The translations under genes and the position numbers were made by a program. Below the pieces are notes generated by a model. The model saw only the letters and a program-made list of their open reading frames with translations, was not told the DNA's origin and searched no databases. 36,961 bases of DNA. Origin: Candidatus Gastranaerophilales bacterium. Its GTDB lineage: Bacteria > Cyanobacteriota > Vampirovibrionia > Gastranaerophilales > Gastranaerophilaceae. Below are positions 8,432 to 16,820 of this stretch, piece by piece. Position 1 is the first letter of the stretch. Every line of letters begins with the position of its first letter. The stretch lies in NCBI GenBank assembly GCA_944323365.1, contig CALUSG010000012.1:1-36961 (forward strand). Reading direction: 5' to 3'.

Positions 8432-8460
8432 ATTATAATAAAACTTTTTGCATAAGTCAA
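8432..8460 (-). promoter_or_regulatory. consensus promoter of the G9-tract ORF
   Basis: Minus strand TTGACT (8460-8455), 17-nt spacer, TATAAT (8437-8432), then 5 nt and AGGAGG before the ATG at 8412. The -35 box overlaps the last codons of yidD, so this promoter would add transcription after the flagellar-type operon. Confidence 0.65.
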
Positions 8461-8666
8461 GGTACAGGGTCATAGCCGCCGGGGTTTAACGGATGGCATC
8501 GGCAAATACGTTTTATACCCAGCCAGCCGCCTTTTAGAACGCCGTATTTTTGTATAGCCTGTTTCATGTATTCGGAACAAGTCGGAGTAAAACGGCAAAC
8601 CGGAGGGGTTAAACTTGAAATTTTTTGATAGACATTAATAAGAAAAGTAATTAATTTTTTAATCAT
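8457..8666 (-). CDS. yidD: YidD, membrane protein insertion efficiency factor
   Basis: 69 residues, full length for YidD, a small peripheral inner-membrane protein that assists YidC-dependent insertion. It has an amphipathic N-terminus, then [15 protein letters not shown] near residue 24 and [16 protein letters not shown] at the end, all diagnostic. The ATG at 8666 lies 3 nt after the flhA stop, so the gene is the last of the export operon. YidD is normally encoded between rnpA and yidC near the chromosomal origin; neither neighbour is here. The position suggests it was recruited to, or simply inserted after, the flagellar-type genes. Confidence 0.95.
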   Translation of the reverse strand: MIKKLITFLINVYQKISSLTPPVCRFTPTCSEYMKQAIQKYGVLKGGWLGIKRICRCHPLNPGGYDPVP

Positions 8667-8669
8667 AAA

Positions 8670-10763
8670 CTATTCCACCGCATAAGATTCACCGATAGTA
8701 TCCAAAGCTTCGACTTTAATATCAGTAATAAGCTCAGAATAAGATATAACGACAATAGTCGGGATATGTCGTTCAAGTAATTGATAAAGCGGGAGTCTAA
8801 TTCTAGGTGAACAAAGAATAACAGGCTGCTTACCGCAAGTTTGATGAGCCCGCATTAAAGTAGTTGCGGTTGTTTCAATAAGTTCCTGAACCTGCATAGG
8901 ATTAAGCAAGAACATAGTACCCAACTCAGTTCTTTGGCAGCTGTCATCAAGAATTTTTTCCCATTCGGGAGAAAGAGTTAAAGCATATAGAACTTTATCT
9001 TCCTGAACATTAGATAAACAAATCTGACGTCCCAAAGCCGCTCTCAAACGTTCGGAAAGGATATCGGGTTCTTTTGAAAATCTGGCATAATCGCAAAGTC
9101 GTTCAAATACAAAAATTATATCTTTTATAGAAACTTTTTCACGAATAAGGTTAACAAAAATCTTTCTCAAATCGCTGGTAGAGATAATAGTAGGAACGAG
9201 GTCATTAACAAGAGTCGGGTCTTGAGAGCGAACGAGCTCCATTAGTTTCAAGACATCAGTTTTAGTCATAACATCATCAACGTATTTTCTAACGCACTCT
9301 TGAAGGTGAGTAACGATAACATCCGTTGAATCAACAGCAGTAACAGAACGGGCGGTTTTGGCATCTTCTGCGGTAATCCAATATGCTTGAGTTTGATAAG
9401 TCGGATCAATACCAATAATCGCATCATCGGGCACTTCTTTTCTCATAGAATCCCACTGATCTGCTATAACCATAAGTCTTCCAGGATATACATAACCGGT
9501 TGCGACCGTATTACCACGGATAGAAATCATATATTCATTTGCATCAAGAGCAGATGAATCCATAATTCTTATGTTTGGGAGAATGTATCCTAATTCATCC
9601 GTAACTCTTTGACGAAGAGCGGCAATTTTTGCAAGTAATTGACCTTCTTGATCAGGATCTGCAATAACCAAAAGATTAGAGCCAACCTGTAAACTTAAAA
9701 CATCAACCCCCAAACGTTCGTACATACGGTTTGGATTAACCAAATCCTGCATGTTTTGACGTACATTTTCCAATTGTCCCAATTGAGATTGAACATCAGC
9801 ATTGATTAATACAGAAAATCCAGCAATACCAATACCTATTGAAAAAGCCAAAAACGGCAGCCAGGGTAAACCTGTAATAGGGCCTGTGATAGCCAGCAGC
9901 ATTAAGAATCCTGATGCAAAAAACAGAGAATACGGCTTACTCAATATTTCACCGGCGACATCAGCACCCAAAGACGCACTGGCAGCAGAAGAACGTGTCA
10001 TAAATACACCGGCAGCTATTGACATCAATAACGAAGGAACCTGTGAGGCCAAACCGTCACCTATCGTTAAAATCGTATATTTTGAAACCGCATCAGCCAA
10101 CGGCATTTGGTTCATCAAACATCCAACGCATAATCCGCCTACAATGTTTATTATTACAATAATAATACCGGCAATGGTATCACCTTTTACGAACTTCATT
10201 GCACCGTCCATTGATCCGAACAAATTAGATTCTCTTTGCAAATCCTCACGTTTTTTAGTTGCTTCTTCAGGAGAAATTAATCCGGCATTAAAGTCCGCAT
10301 CAATTGTCATTTGTTTACCTGGCATAGCGTCCAACGCAAACCTTGCAGATACCTCTGCTATACGTTCAGCACCCTTTGTAATAACCATAAACTGTACGAC
10401 CGTAATAATTAAGAATATTACACCGCCTACAATCATATTACCGCCGGTTACGAATGTTCCGAAAGCATGGATTACCTCGCCGGCCTCGCCTTTTGCCAAA
10501 ATTAATCTTGTTGACGCTATTGAAAGCACCAGTCTGAACATTGTTCCCAAAAGGATTATTGACGGAAATGCCGCCAATTCCAATGTTTTTTGAACATATA
10601 AGGCAATCATCAAAAGTACTATGCCCAGTGTTATATTTAAACTAATAGAAAAATTAATAATCCAGGTCGGCATTTCAACAAGCAAAATTAACAGCAGTGC
10701 TAACACAAATACTGCTAAGAAAATTTCACTTATAGGATTGTTACCTGTATTACCTTGAGCCAT
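8670..10763 (-). CDS. flhA: FlhA/SctV-family type III export gate protein
   Basis: 697 residues, typical of FlhA, the nonameric export gate of the flagellar or virulence type III machine in the inner membrane. The N-terminal half has about eight membrane helices. The conserved FHIPEP-type stretch includes RFALDAMPGKQMTIDADFN and FGSMDGAMKFVKGDTIAG; the C-terminal cytoplasmic domain (from about residue 350) follows. The MDGAMKFVKGD form is closer to my recollection of virulence-type SctV than of FlhA, which usually has Ser after MDGA. The gene is coupled to fliH by TAATG and is followed by yidD. FlhB, FliP, FliQ, FliR and the ATPase FliI are not in the window. Confidence 0.92.
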   Translation of the reverse strand: MAQGNTGNNPISEIFLAVFVLALLLILLVEMPTWIINFSISLNITLGIVLLMIALYVQKTLELAAFPSIILLGTMFRLVLSIASTRLILAKGEAGEVIHAFGTFVTGGNMIVGGVIFLIITVVQFMVITKGAERIAEVSARFALDAMPGKQMTIDADFNAGLISPEEATKKREDLQRESNLFGSMDGAMKFVKGDTIAGIIIVIINIVGGLCVGCLMNQMPLADAVSKYTILTIGDGLASQVPSLLMSIAAGVFMTRSSAASASLGADVAGEILSKPYSLFFASGFLMLLAITGPITGLPWLPFLAFSIGIGIAGFSVLINADVQSQLGQLENVRQNMQDLVNPNRMYERLGVDVLSLQVGSNLLVIADPDQEGQLLAKIAALRQRVTDELGYILPNIRIMDSSALDANEYMISIRGNTVATGYVYPGRLMVIADQWDSMRKEVPDDAIIGIDPTYQTQAYWITAEDAKTARSVTAVDSTDVIVTHLQECVRKYVDDVMTKTDVLKLMELVRSQDPTLVNDLVPTIISTSDLRKIFVNLIREKVSIKDIIFVFERLCDYARFSKEPDILSERLRAALGRQICLSNVQEDKVLYALTLSPEWEKILDDSCQRTELGTMFLLNPMQVQELIETTATTLMRAHQTCGKQPVILCSPRIRLPLYQLLERHIPTIVVISYSELITDIKVEALDTIGESYAVE

Positions 10764-11452
10764 TAAATTTCTTTTAAAGCCTCGCTGATTACTGCCAATT
10801 GAGTATCAATAGTGGCATCTACTATACCGTTAGTCGTTGTTACTATACAACCGCCTTCCATAACCGATTCGTCCGGAATTACCGTTATTTTTGCATCTAA
10901 CCCGAGCCTCTCCGCCGTTTCGGGAATTTCACCCTTAAGCATACTTACCTGTGACGGATTTGCTTTAATGGTTATTTTAGTTTCTTCTTTTGAAAGTCCT
11001 TTTAAAATCTCTGCTACGCTCGAAATTAAAAGTTCAGGATTTTGTTTTATTTCATTTTTAATGATTTTTTTAGCTATATCAATACTAATAGAAAGTATTT
11101 CAGGAGCAATTTTATCAAATACTTCCTGTTTTGCACTCATAAAATCTGCTAAAGAATTTCGCAAAAATTCAATATCATCTTGAGCTTTTGTCAACCCTTC
11201 CTGATAACCTTCTTTTGCCGCTGCTTCACGGATAGCATCAGCTTCTTCACGAGCCCGTGATATTAAATTTCTGTCATCAATCCGCCTGAACCCACGACGT
11301 CTGTCGCCTCTGCGACGTTCGTTACGCTGTTTAAACTCTATGTTATCAAGATTAAACAGGTCGATAGCATTATCATCAACCTTCTCAGAAGTTTCCTGAG
11401 CAGCCTCCCGCATTTGCTCCGGTTGTTGTATTTTTTTCTTTTTAATAATCAT
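10763..11452 (-). CDS. fliH: FliH/SctL-family stator protein of the export ATPase
   Basis: 229 residues. A charged N-terminus has an Arg-rich patch near residues 45-60 (RRRGDRRRGFRR). A helical Ala/Glu-rich region with GYQEGLTKAQDD, typical of FliH, leads to a C-terminal domain with IAKKIIKNEIKQNPELL and ESVMEGGCIVTTTNGIVDAT, the hallmark of FliH/SctL/V-ATPase E-like proteins. It would tether and regulate the export ATPase (FliI, not in this window). It lies between the fliG-like gene (11-nt gap) and flhA (one-base overlap), in the usual flagellar order apart from the missing fliI and fliJ. Confidence 0.85.
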   Translation of the reverse strand: MIIKKKKIQQPEQMREAAQETSEKVDDNAIDLFNLDNIEFKQRNERRRGDRRRGFRRIDDRNLISRAREEADAIREAAAKEGYQEGLTKAQDDIEFLRNSLADFMSAKQEVFDKIAPEILSISIDIAKKIIKNEIKQNPELLISSVAEILKGLSKEETKITIKANPSQVSMLKGEIPETAERLGLDAKITVIPDESVMEGGCIVTTTNGIVDATIDTQLAVISEALKEI

Positions 11453-11463
11453 GATTAATATTA

Positions 11464-12456
11464 TTATACACTATCTTGTATATGAGTGGCAATAATGTTA
11501 GCAACTTTTGGGGCAACTTCATAGTATTCGCCCTCTAAAGCATTGAATACCAACCGTCTTACCTTTACTCTTTCATGTTTTAATAATGTTTCTAATTGTT
11601 GCCGATCAATCCCATCGGTTACATTTTGTATTTTAGCAACAATTTTACTGGGGCTTAATTCCTGAGGTTTTGGTAAATTTGTTCTTATTTCGTTTAGACA
11701 TTTTAAAGCTGTATGAACACTTACTCTGTTTTCTAAATCAGGCATACCCATATATTTAATAACAGTTTGAGCATCATCGGGGTTAAATTTATTTAAAATT
11801 GACTGAACTTTTTCCTGTTTCATCTTTTTAAATAAAAGAGCAACAGTAGCAAGTTTCATAATTTTAGGGCTGGACGTGGTCTGCGGAGCTTGTGGGGTTT
11901 GGGATTGTTCGACAGGCTGTTGAGGTTGTTGCTGCGGCGGAACTTGTTCTTGTGCCTCAGACATTTGCTGCATCATTGCATCAATATTAGATTGTTTGGC
12001 AGCCTGCTCCATTAAAGCTTCATCTATCATGCCTTTGTCTTTTAATTCAGCAATCGCATCAAGATAGGTCTTTTTCACATGATGCTCTATCAATTGTAAA
12101 ATTTGATCCTGCGGCAGTCCTTGTTTAAAAGTTTGTTTAGCTATTTCAAAAATAGTAAATGCAATTTTTTGCATAACAGGATCCCAAAACTGCTGAGGAA
12201 TTTCTGATCTTATCAAGTCAACAGATTTATGGAAAGCCCATTCTGCAATGATTTGGGTAATCATCATTGCCTGATCAGCATTAAAGTTGGATTCCGTATC
12301 ATTATATAACGCTTCTCCGGCGAGAGTTGAAAAATTAAGCAAAGTATTTACAACGTATTGTTTTTCAGGATCGGAAAAGTCCTGAGGCACAAGTTCTTGT
12401 GCCTGTGCCGTCAAATTCTGTGCAAATTCTTGATAATTAAAATCTTTTATAGCCAT
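11464..12456 (-). CDS. FliG-position protein with unusual domain layout
   Basis: 330 residues between fliF and fliH, where the rotor switch protein FliG is expected. The N-terminal ~165 residues are an all-helical domain that I do not recognise. Residues about 170-195 form a Gln/Pro-rich linker (PPQQQPQQPVEQSQTPQAPQ). The last ~130 residues (KLATVALLFKKMKQEKVQSI, then LNKFNPDDAQTVIKYMGM) resemble the helical armadillo-like repeats of FliG or MgtE N-domains. The charged torque helix of FliG-C is not evident. Translation is coupled to fliF (1-nt gap). It may be a divergent FliG or a different adaptor connecting the FliF ring to the export apparatus. Confidence 0.6.
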   Translation of the reverse strand: MAIKDFNYQEFAQNLTAQAQELVPQDFSDPEKQYVVNTLLNFSTLAGEALYNDTESNFNADQAMMITQIIAEWAFHKSVDLIRSEIPQQFWDPVMQKIAFTIFEIAKQTFKQGLPQDQILQLIEHHVKKTYLDAIAELKDKGMIDEALMEQAAKQSNIDAMMQQMSEAQEQVPPQQQPQQPVEQSQTPQAPQTTSSPKIMKLATVALLFKKMKQEKVQSILNKFNPDDAQTVIKYMGMPDLENRVSVHTALKCLNEIRTNLPKPQELSPSKIVAKIQNVTDGIDRQQLETLLKHERVKVRRLVFNALEGEYYEVAPKVANIIATHIQDSV

Positions 12457-12457
12457 A

Positions 12458-14101
12458 CTAACCTTGTTCTATCCAGCTCTTTATTTTTTCAGCAGCTTCT
12501 TCGTCATCAGCATCAGAAATTTCAGCGGAAATATTTGCCAGTGAATTGAGTAATTGACCTTCATCCTGTTGCGGAATATATTCTCTTTGCTGCTGTTCTA
12601 ATAAATTTTGTGCCAATTCTGATTGTCTTTCTGTTAATTGAGCAGCACGTGAATTTATATCGCTTAACTGTTTTTCCTGAGCTGATGCTTTTTGTCTAAG
12701 TTGTTCAACTTCTTTTAAGTTTGCTTCACGTACTTTATTAACCTTATCAGACACAACTTTAAACAATATCAGCAATCCTACACCGCTTAATGCAATTGCA
12801 AGCCACCAAGGATTACCCGTTTCATCAGGTTTTGGCAGATTAACAGGTCTGTCTGAAGCCAAATACGGGTCAGCAGTGTCTGAAAACGCTATTGAAACAT
12901 TTTCCGGATCAACTTTAGGACTTGCTGCGTTTGCTATCAATTCCTTCAATTCTTCCAAGGTCGTATTAGCCGGTAAAGCTGATTTTTCAAGTGTTACAGC
13001 TACTGAAATTTCTTCTACAACCCCGGGTCTTATATATTCATTAGTTTGTGTTTTGGTAACTCCGTATTGGGTTTCGGTTGCGGATCTTGAATAATTACGG
13101 TTTTGAGTTGAATCTGATCCGCCTTGAGCCAAACCATTCGGTAAATATACGCTTACCGCACTTACATTCTTATTAGAGTCCTGCGTTTGATCGCCCAAAC
13201 CTTCTGAAAAATTCTGTTCTGATACAGCTGTCTTTTTTGTCGGATCGTATTCTATTGTATATTTTTCAACAGGAGCCTGACGTAAAAATGTACTTACTGT
13301 TACAACATAATTTCCTTTACCAATTAATCTATCCAGCTGTGTTGCAACTTTTTGCTGCATATATTTATCATTTTCTTGAAGCTTCTCAAGCATTTCATCC
13401 TGTGCATCAATTATGCTTGTATAAACATTTCCGTTTGTATCTGTTATTGCAATATTATCAGCAGTAAGACCGGTTACGCTGCCTAATAAAAGATTTGTTA
13501 TCGCTTTTACTTTTATTTGATCAAGCCTGTCACCTGCAGGAATTGTTATTTGAACTGTTGCGGTTACCGGCTTTTGCATTGATGTAAACATGGTCTGTTC
13601 AGGTATTGATATAAATACAGACGCATTTTCTATCGGAGGAATTTTTCTGATTAATCTTGCCAATTCTCCGTTTATAGCTCTTGCAAGACGTATTCTTTTA
13701 TCTTCCTTTGTAGATGTAAAATCACCTTTATCGAAAATTTCCAAACCAACATTTTGATCCATCAAACCGCTTTTTACTATAGCAAGTAAAGCTGCATCCC
13801 GCTGACTTTGTGTGTATTCAGCTAAAAATATTGTAGATTTTGTACCATCTAACTTCCTGCTTGCATTAATTCCTTCTCTAGCTAATAGTGCCTGGATTTC
13901 AATGGCTTTTCCTAAATTATCTGTTGTCAACAAGTCCAAAGGTTCTTTAATAACCTTCTCACTAACAACTCTTGCTGCACCATTACCGCCTTTGGACGAA
14001 TTCACTATACCTATTGTAATAAATAGTGCCAAAAGTAATACTACTCCGCCTATGATTCCATATAATAAAGGTTTATTTTCAAGAAGTTTTTTAAAATCCA
14101 T
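12458..14101 (-). CDS. fliF: FliF, MS-ring protein
   Basis: 547 residues, close to standard FliF. Membrane helices lie at about residues 12-33 (LLYGIIGGVVLLLALFITIG) and 428-448 (PWWLAIALSGVGLLILFKVV), bracketing the periplasmic ring-building motifs: the YscJ-like domain (ASVFISIPEQTMFTSMQKP, ATVQITIPAGDRLD) and the beta-collar region rich in Ser, Asn and Gln. The cytoplasmic tail ends in EKIKSWIEQG, resembling the FliG-binding tail of FliF. The presence of both membrane helices and a collar region argues for the flagellar form rather than the shorter lipoprotein SctJ of virulence systems. It forms the base ring in the inner membrane. Confidence 0.93.
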   Translation of the reverse strand: MDFKKLLENKPLLYGIIGGVVLLLALFITIGIVNSSKGGNGAARVVSEKVIKEPLDLLTTDNLGKAIEIQALLAREGINASRKLDGTKSTIFLAEYTQSQRDAALLAIVKSGLMDQNVGLEIFDKGDFTSTKEDKRIRLARAINGELARLIRKIPPIENASVFISIPEQTMFTSMQKPVTATVQITIPAGDRLDQIKVKAITNLLLGSVTGLTADNIAITDTNGNVYTSIIDAQDEMLEKLQENDKYMQQKVATQLDRLIGKGNYVVTVSTFLRQAPVEKYTIEYDPTKKTAVSEQNFSEGLGDQTQDSNKNVSAVSVYLPNGLAQGGSDSTQNRNYSRSATETQYGVTKTQTNEYIRPGVVEEISVAVTLEKSALPANTTLEELKELIANAASPKVDPENVSIAFSDTADPYLASDRPVNLPKPDETGNPWWLAIALSGVGLLILFKVVSDKVNKVREANLKEVEQLRQKASAQEKQLSDINSRAAQLTERQSELAQNLLEQQQREYIPQQDEGQLLNSLANISAEISDADDEEAAEKIKSWIEQG

Positions 14102-14129
14102 TGTCGTCCCACTAGTTAACTAACACTTT

Positions 14130-14471
14130 TTACACCTGAATTTGCATTACTTTATCGTAAGCCTGAATAACTTTACCAACAAGCTGAGTGGCAACGTTTA
14201 CACTAATTTCTGACTTTGCCATTGCTGTCATTACATCGTGAATATCTACATTTCCGTTGCCTGACATTGCATCTTTCAACAAATTATCAGGCTCATTAAG
14301 TTCTGCATTAAAATTTTCCATCAAGCCTGACATAACTTGTTTAAAATCAGGTGAGGCAGTATCTTCAACCCTGTTTAGCCGTGCTGAAGGCATATTAGTT
14401 AGTCCGGTATCCAATTTTGTATGCTGTATTCTCCCTGCCAAGTCATAATGTGGATAAAAACTATTATACAT
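14130..14471 (-). CDS. fliE: FliE, basal-body MS ring/rod junction protein
   Basis: 113 residues. The C-terminal half, NVDIHDVMTAMAKSEISVNV followed by ATQLVGKVIQAYDKVMQIQV, matches the FliE signature (helical, ending in a hydrophobic motif with M-Q-V). FliE links the MS ring to the proximal rod and is itself exported by the type III machine. It is the first gene of the operon; the rod genes flgB and flgC that usually precede it are absent. GCAGGA lies 4 nt before the ATG. TATAAT occurs upstream near 14495-14500, without a convincing -35 box. Confidence 0.88.
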   Translation of the reverse strand: MYNSFYPHYDLAGRIQHTKLDTGLTNMPSARLNRVEDTASPDFKQVMSGLMENFNAELNEPDNLLKDAMSGNGNVDIHDVMTAMAKSEISVNVATQLVGKVIQAYDKVMQIQV

Positions 14472-14606
14472 TTGTCCTGCCTTTCTTATTATATTCTATC
14501 GCAATTTTGCGGATTTTGTGCACTTCATTTGTAATAAATCATACGTTCTATGTAGAAAAATCTGTAAATTTCATACAAATTATTTAATGATTTTATATAA
14601 AAAATC

Positions 14607-14630
14607 AAAGGGGCTGAATTCAACCCCTTT
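14607..14630 (-). terminator. rho-independent terminator after dCMP deaminase
   Basis: Perfect stem AAAGGGG / CCCCTTT with a 10-nt loop (14607-14613 and 14624-14630). In the minus direction it is followed by a T-rich run, TTTGATTTTTTAT. It separates the purH-like/comEB operon from fliE. Confidence 0.75.
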
Positions 14631-14669
14631 ATAAAACTGTACTGATATCTTTCTAACTAAATATAAACA

Positions 14670-15116
14670 CTACTGAGCATTTAATTCTCGTCTTATATCT
14701 TCTACTGAAACTCTTACTATTTGCGAGTTCTCATCTTTTTTCAATACACAGTTTTTTATACCGGATTGAACAATGAATCTTTTACACAAAATACAAATAA
14801 AATTATGCCCCCAAATATACATTGTAGCGTCTTTACATCTATCCTGACCGGCTTGTATTATTGCATTTTGTTCGGCATGAATTGAACGGCAGGTTTCATA
14901 TTGGGTGCCGGATGGAATATTATTTTTAATTCTGTAGCATTCTCCTCGTTCATAGCAGGATTCAACTTTTGAAGGTGTTCCGTTATAGCCGGTGGCTTTT
15001 ATTTTTTTATCTTCACCGACAATTACCGCCCCGACCTGTGCTCTTAAACAATTTGAACGGCTTGCACAAGTTTTTGCCAAATCTAAAAAATAGTCATCCC
15101 AATCTTTTATTTCCAT
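14670..15116 (-). CDS. comEB: dCMP deaminase family protein (ComEB-like)
   Basis: 148 residues, the usual size of deoxycytidylate deaminase, which converts dCMP to dUMP for thymidylate synthesis. Zinc and catalytic residues are visible: HAE at residues 80-82 and C108-x2-C111. The residue before the first of these Cys is Ile (FICILC) rather than the Pro of the usual PCxxC. GYNGTPS near residue 43 and a second Cys-rich stretch (ESCYERGEC) match the allosteric deaminase form. It follows the PurH-like gene with a 7-nt gap, making a small nucleotide-metabolism operon. dUMP produced here would feed thymidylate synthesis, with Tmk encoded at 25833. Confidence 0.88.
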   Translation of the reverse strand: MEIKDWDDYFLDLAKTCASRSNCLRAQVGAVIVGEDKKIKATGYNGTPSKVESCYERGECYRIKNNIPSGTQYETCRSIHAEQNAIIQAGQDRCKDATMYIWGHNFICILCKRFIVQSGIKNCVLKKDENSQIVRVSVEDIRRELNAQ

Positions 15117-15123
15117 ATTGCCT

Positions 15124-16056
15124 CTAATATTTATGATTTCTTATTCCGGTCATAATCATTGCTATATTATATCTATCGGCAAGTTCTATAATTTCTTTAT
15201 CTTTATGAGAACCTCCGGGTTGTATGATTAATGAAATTCTTCCCTGTACAGCTGCATATACGGCGTCTTGCGAATATATTATGCCATCCGTAGCAAGTAC
15301 TGCATTTTTTGAGCCGTCACATGCAAAATTCAATGCCGCTTCTATTGCTGAGGCTGAATTCGTTTGACTCTGTGCTATTCCTAATGTAGCAAAATCCTTG
15401 GCTACCAATGCTGCGTCTGTATGTGCATGTTTTACTACTTTCCAGGCAAAAATCGCATCCTCTATCTGCTCTGTTGTCGGTTTTGTTTTTGTTACTACTT
15501 TAAACAAATCCTTATCTAAATCACTGTCATTAGCGTCCTGTATTAAAACACCAAACGGAGTGATTTTAATTTCTTCCATACACATTTTTCTTATATCTTT
15601 TAGTGGTGTATGTAATTTGACGAGTTTTAAACTTTGATTATCTTTCATTAATTCAATTGCCTTTGGATGAAAATCCGGTGCAAGCAAAACTTTTACACCC
15701 ATAGAGTTTATATGTTTTGCCGTTTCAAAGTCCACAGGCTTTGAAAATCCTATTGTACCGTAAAATGCACTGACCGGATCACAATCAAATGCTTTATTAT
15801 AAGCTTCTTCAATATGTCTGCCTAATGCTACTCCGCAGCATGCCATATGTTTCATTATTGCAACCGCACTTACATCAAAAAATTCACTCAATATACGTGC
15901 TATTTCATTCAAGTTTAAAATATTGTCATAGCTTAATTCTTTACCAAACAATACTTCATAATCCGCCATCTCTTCATAGCTGTATAAACTCGCTCTTTGG
16001 TGCGGATTTTCACCATATCTCAACTCTTTTATTTCGTCAAATTTGAATTCTCTCAT
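15124..16056 (-). CDS. PurH-like protein with AICAR transformylase domain only
   Basis: 310 residues corresponding to the C-terminal AICARFT domain of the bifunctional purine enzyme PurH; the ~200-residue N-terminal IMP cyclohydrolase domain is absent. ELRYGENPHQ at residue 13, LSYDN, TKTKPTTEQIEDAIFAWKVV and LIIQPGGSHKDKE identify the fold. Several family signatures are altered: KHxNPCG reads KHMACCG, the SNAIV region reads TDAAL, GIGAGQ reads GIAQSQ, and SDAFFPFRD reads TDGIIYSQD. It could be a diverged paralogue rather than the housekeeping enzyme. The ATG at 16056 was chosen because GAGGG lies 7 nt upstream; an in-frame ATG at 16083 lies upstream of that site and has no ribosome binding site. 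Confidence 0.8.
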   Translation of the reverse strand: MREFKFDEIKELRYGENPHQRASLYSYEEMADYEVLFGKELSYDNILNLNEIARILSEFFDVSAVAIMKHMACCGVALGRHIEEAYNKAFDCDPVSAFYGTIGFSKPVDFETAKHINSMGVKVLLAPDFHPKAIELMKDNQSLKLVKLHTPLKDIRKMCMEEIKITPFGVLIQDANDSDLDKDLFKVVTKTKPTTEQIEDAIFAWKVVKHAHTDAALVAKDFATLGIAQSQTNSASAIEAALNFACDGSKNAVLATDGIIYSQDAVYAAVQGRISLIIQPGGSHKDKEIIELADRYNIAMIMTGIRNHKY

Positions 16057-16073
16057 ACTTTCCCTCAAAAAAA

Positions 16074-16102
16074 AATATATCATAAAAAGTTCATCTTATC
16101 AA
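16074..16102 (-). promoter_or_regulatory. promoter of the purH-like/comEB operon
   Basis: Minus strand TTGATA (16102-16097), 17-nt spacer, TATATT (16079-16074), about 18 nt before the start codon at 16056, with the GAGGG ribosome binding site between. Confidence 0.5.
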
Positions 16103-16133
16103 TTACATTTCGTATTATTAAGAACTTAATTAC

Positions 16134-16162
16134 TTGAATTATTTTTTTGTTTTAAGTACAAT
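16134..16162 (+). promoter_or_regulatory. promoter of the 208-residue coiled-coil gene
   Basis: TTGAAT (16134-16139), 17-nt spacer, TACAAT (16157-16162). It lies 31 nt before the ATG at 16194 and divergent from the purH-like promoter, which fixes the start downstream of it. Confidence 0.6.
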
Positions 16163-16193
16163 AAACCGTGTTCAGGAAATTAATGAGGGAAAA

Positions 16194-16820
16194 ATGGCTA
16201 ATAATAGAATAACAGAAGGTGTAGGCAAAAAAATAGTTGAAGCATTAAAAATGCAGTCTGATGTTGAAATTACAACAAACAATGATACTATTCAAAGCAA
16301 TTTCGTTGAACAAAACAGCTTTGAACAGAAACCTAAAGCTGAGATTCAACAAAATTCTAATGAATTTCAAGAAGTTGTTGAACAAGCTGACGATTTCAAT
16401 TTTGATGACAATATTTTTAATGAACCTGAAGAGGATTTAATAAAACCTGAACCAATACCTCAATTTAATATTCCAAAACAAACTACAAATATTCCAAATG
16501 ATTTGGATGATTTTGAAATACCTTCCAACGTTGCTGTTTTAAAGCAATTAATTTCAAAACTCCCTACCGGCGTTACAAAACAAACAGGAGCCATGATTAT
16601 TAAACAAACCATGGAAGCTTTAGGCATATCAATGAAAAGTGTTTTACAAGAAGCACAGCAAGTTCAGGAAGGCTTGAATAATTCAGCAAGAGAATGCCAA
16701 TCTTCTATCATGGAATATAAAAAACAAATAGGGATTTTGGAAAAACAAGCCCAAAAATATCAAAGACAATATGCGGCATTGAACGACATTATAAGTTTAT
16801 TTGTTCAAACTAATATTTAA
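16194..16820 (+). CDS. conserved-looking coiled-coil protein of unknown function
   Basis: 208 residues from the ATG at 16194, which has GAGGG 4 nt upstream. An in-frame TTG at 16134 is excluded because it lies in the -35 box. After a short basic start (MANNRITEGVGKKIVEALK), residues about 20-120 are acidic, Gln/Asn/Pro-rich and probably disordered. Residues about 125-160 form a compact domain (VAVLKQLISKLPTGVTKQTG, then AMIIKQTMEALGISMKSVLQ), and the C-terminus is a coiled coil. No signal peptide or membrane helix is seen. The 3' end overlaps the convergent 107-residue gene by 11 bp. The family is not recognised; the domain order suggests an adaptor or scaffold, which is only an inference. 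Confidence 0.75.
   Translation: MANNRITEGVGKKIVEALKMQSDVEITTNNDTIQSNFVEQNSFEQKPKAEIQQNSNEFQEVVEQADDFNFDDNIFNEPEEDLIKPEPIPQFNIPKQTTNIPNDLDDFEIPSNVAVLKQLISKLPTGVTKQTGAMIIKQTMEALGISMKSVLQEAQQVQEGLNNSARECQSSIMEYKKQIGILEKQAQKYQRQYAALNDIISLFVQTNI

Noticed and set aside
9802-10593. 263-codon plus-strand ORF
   Set aside because: It is antisense to flhA and made of the complement of its membrane helices, with no ribosome binding site.
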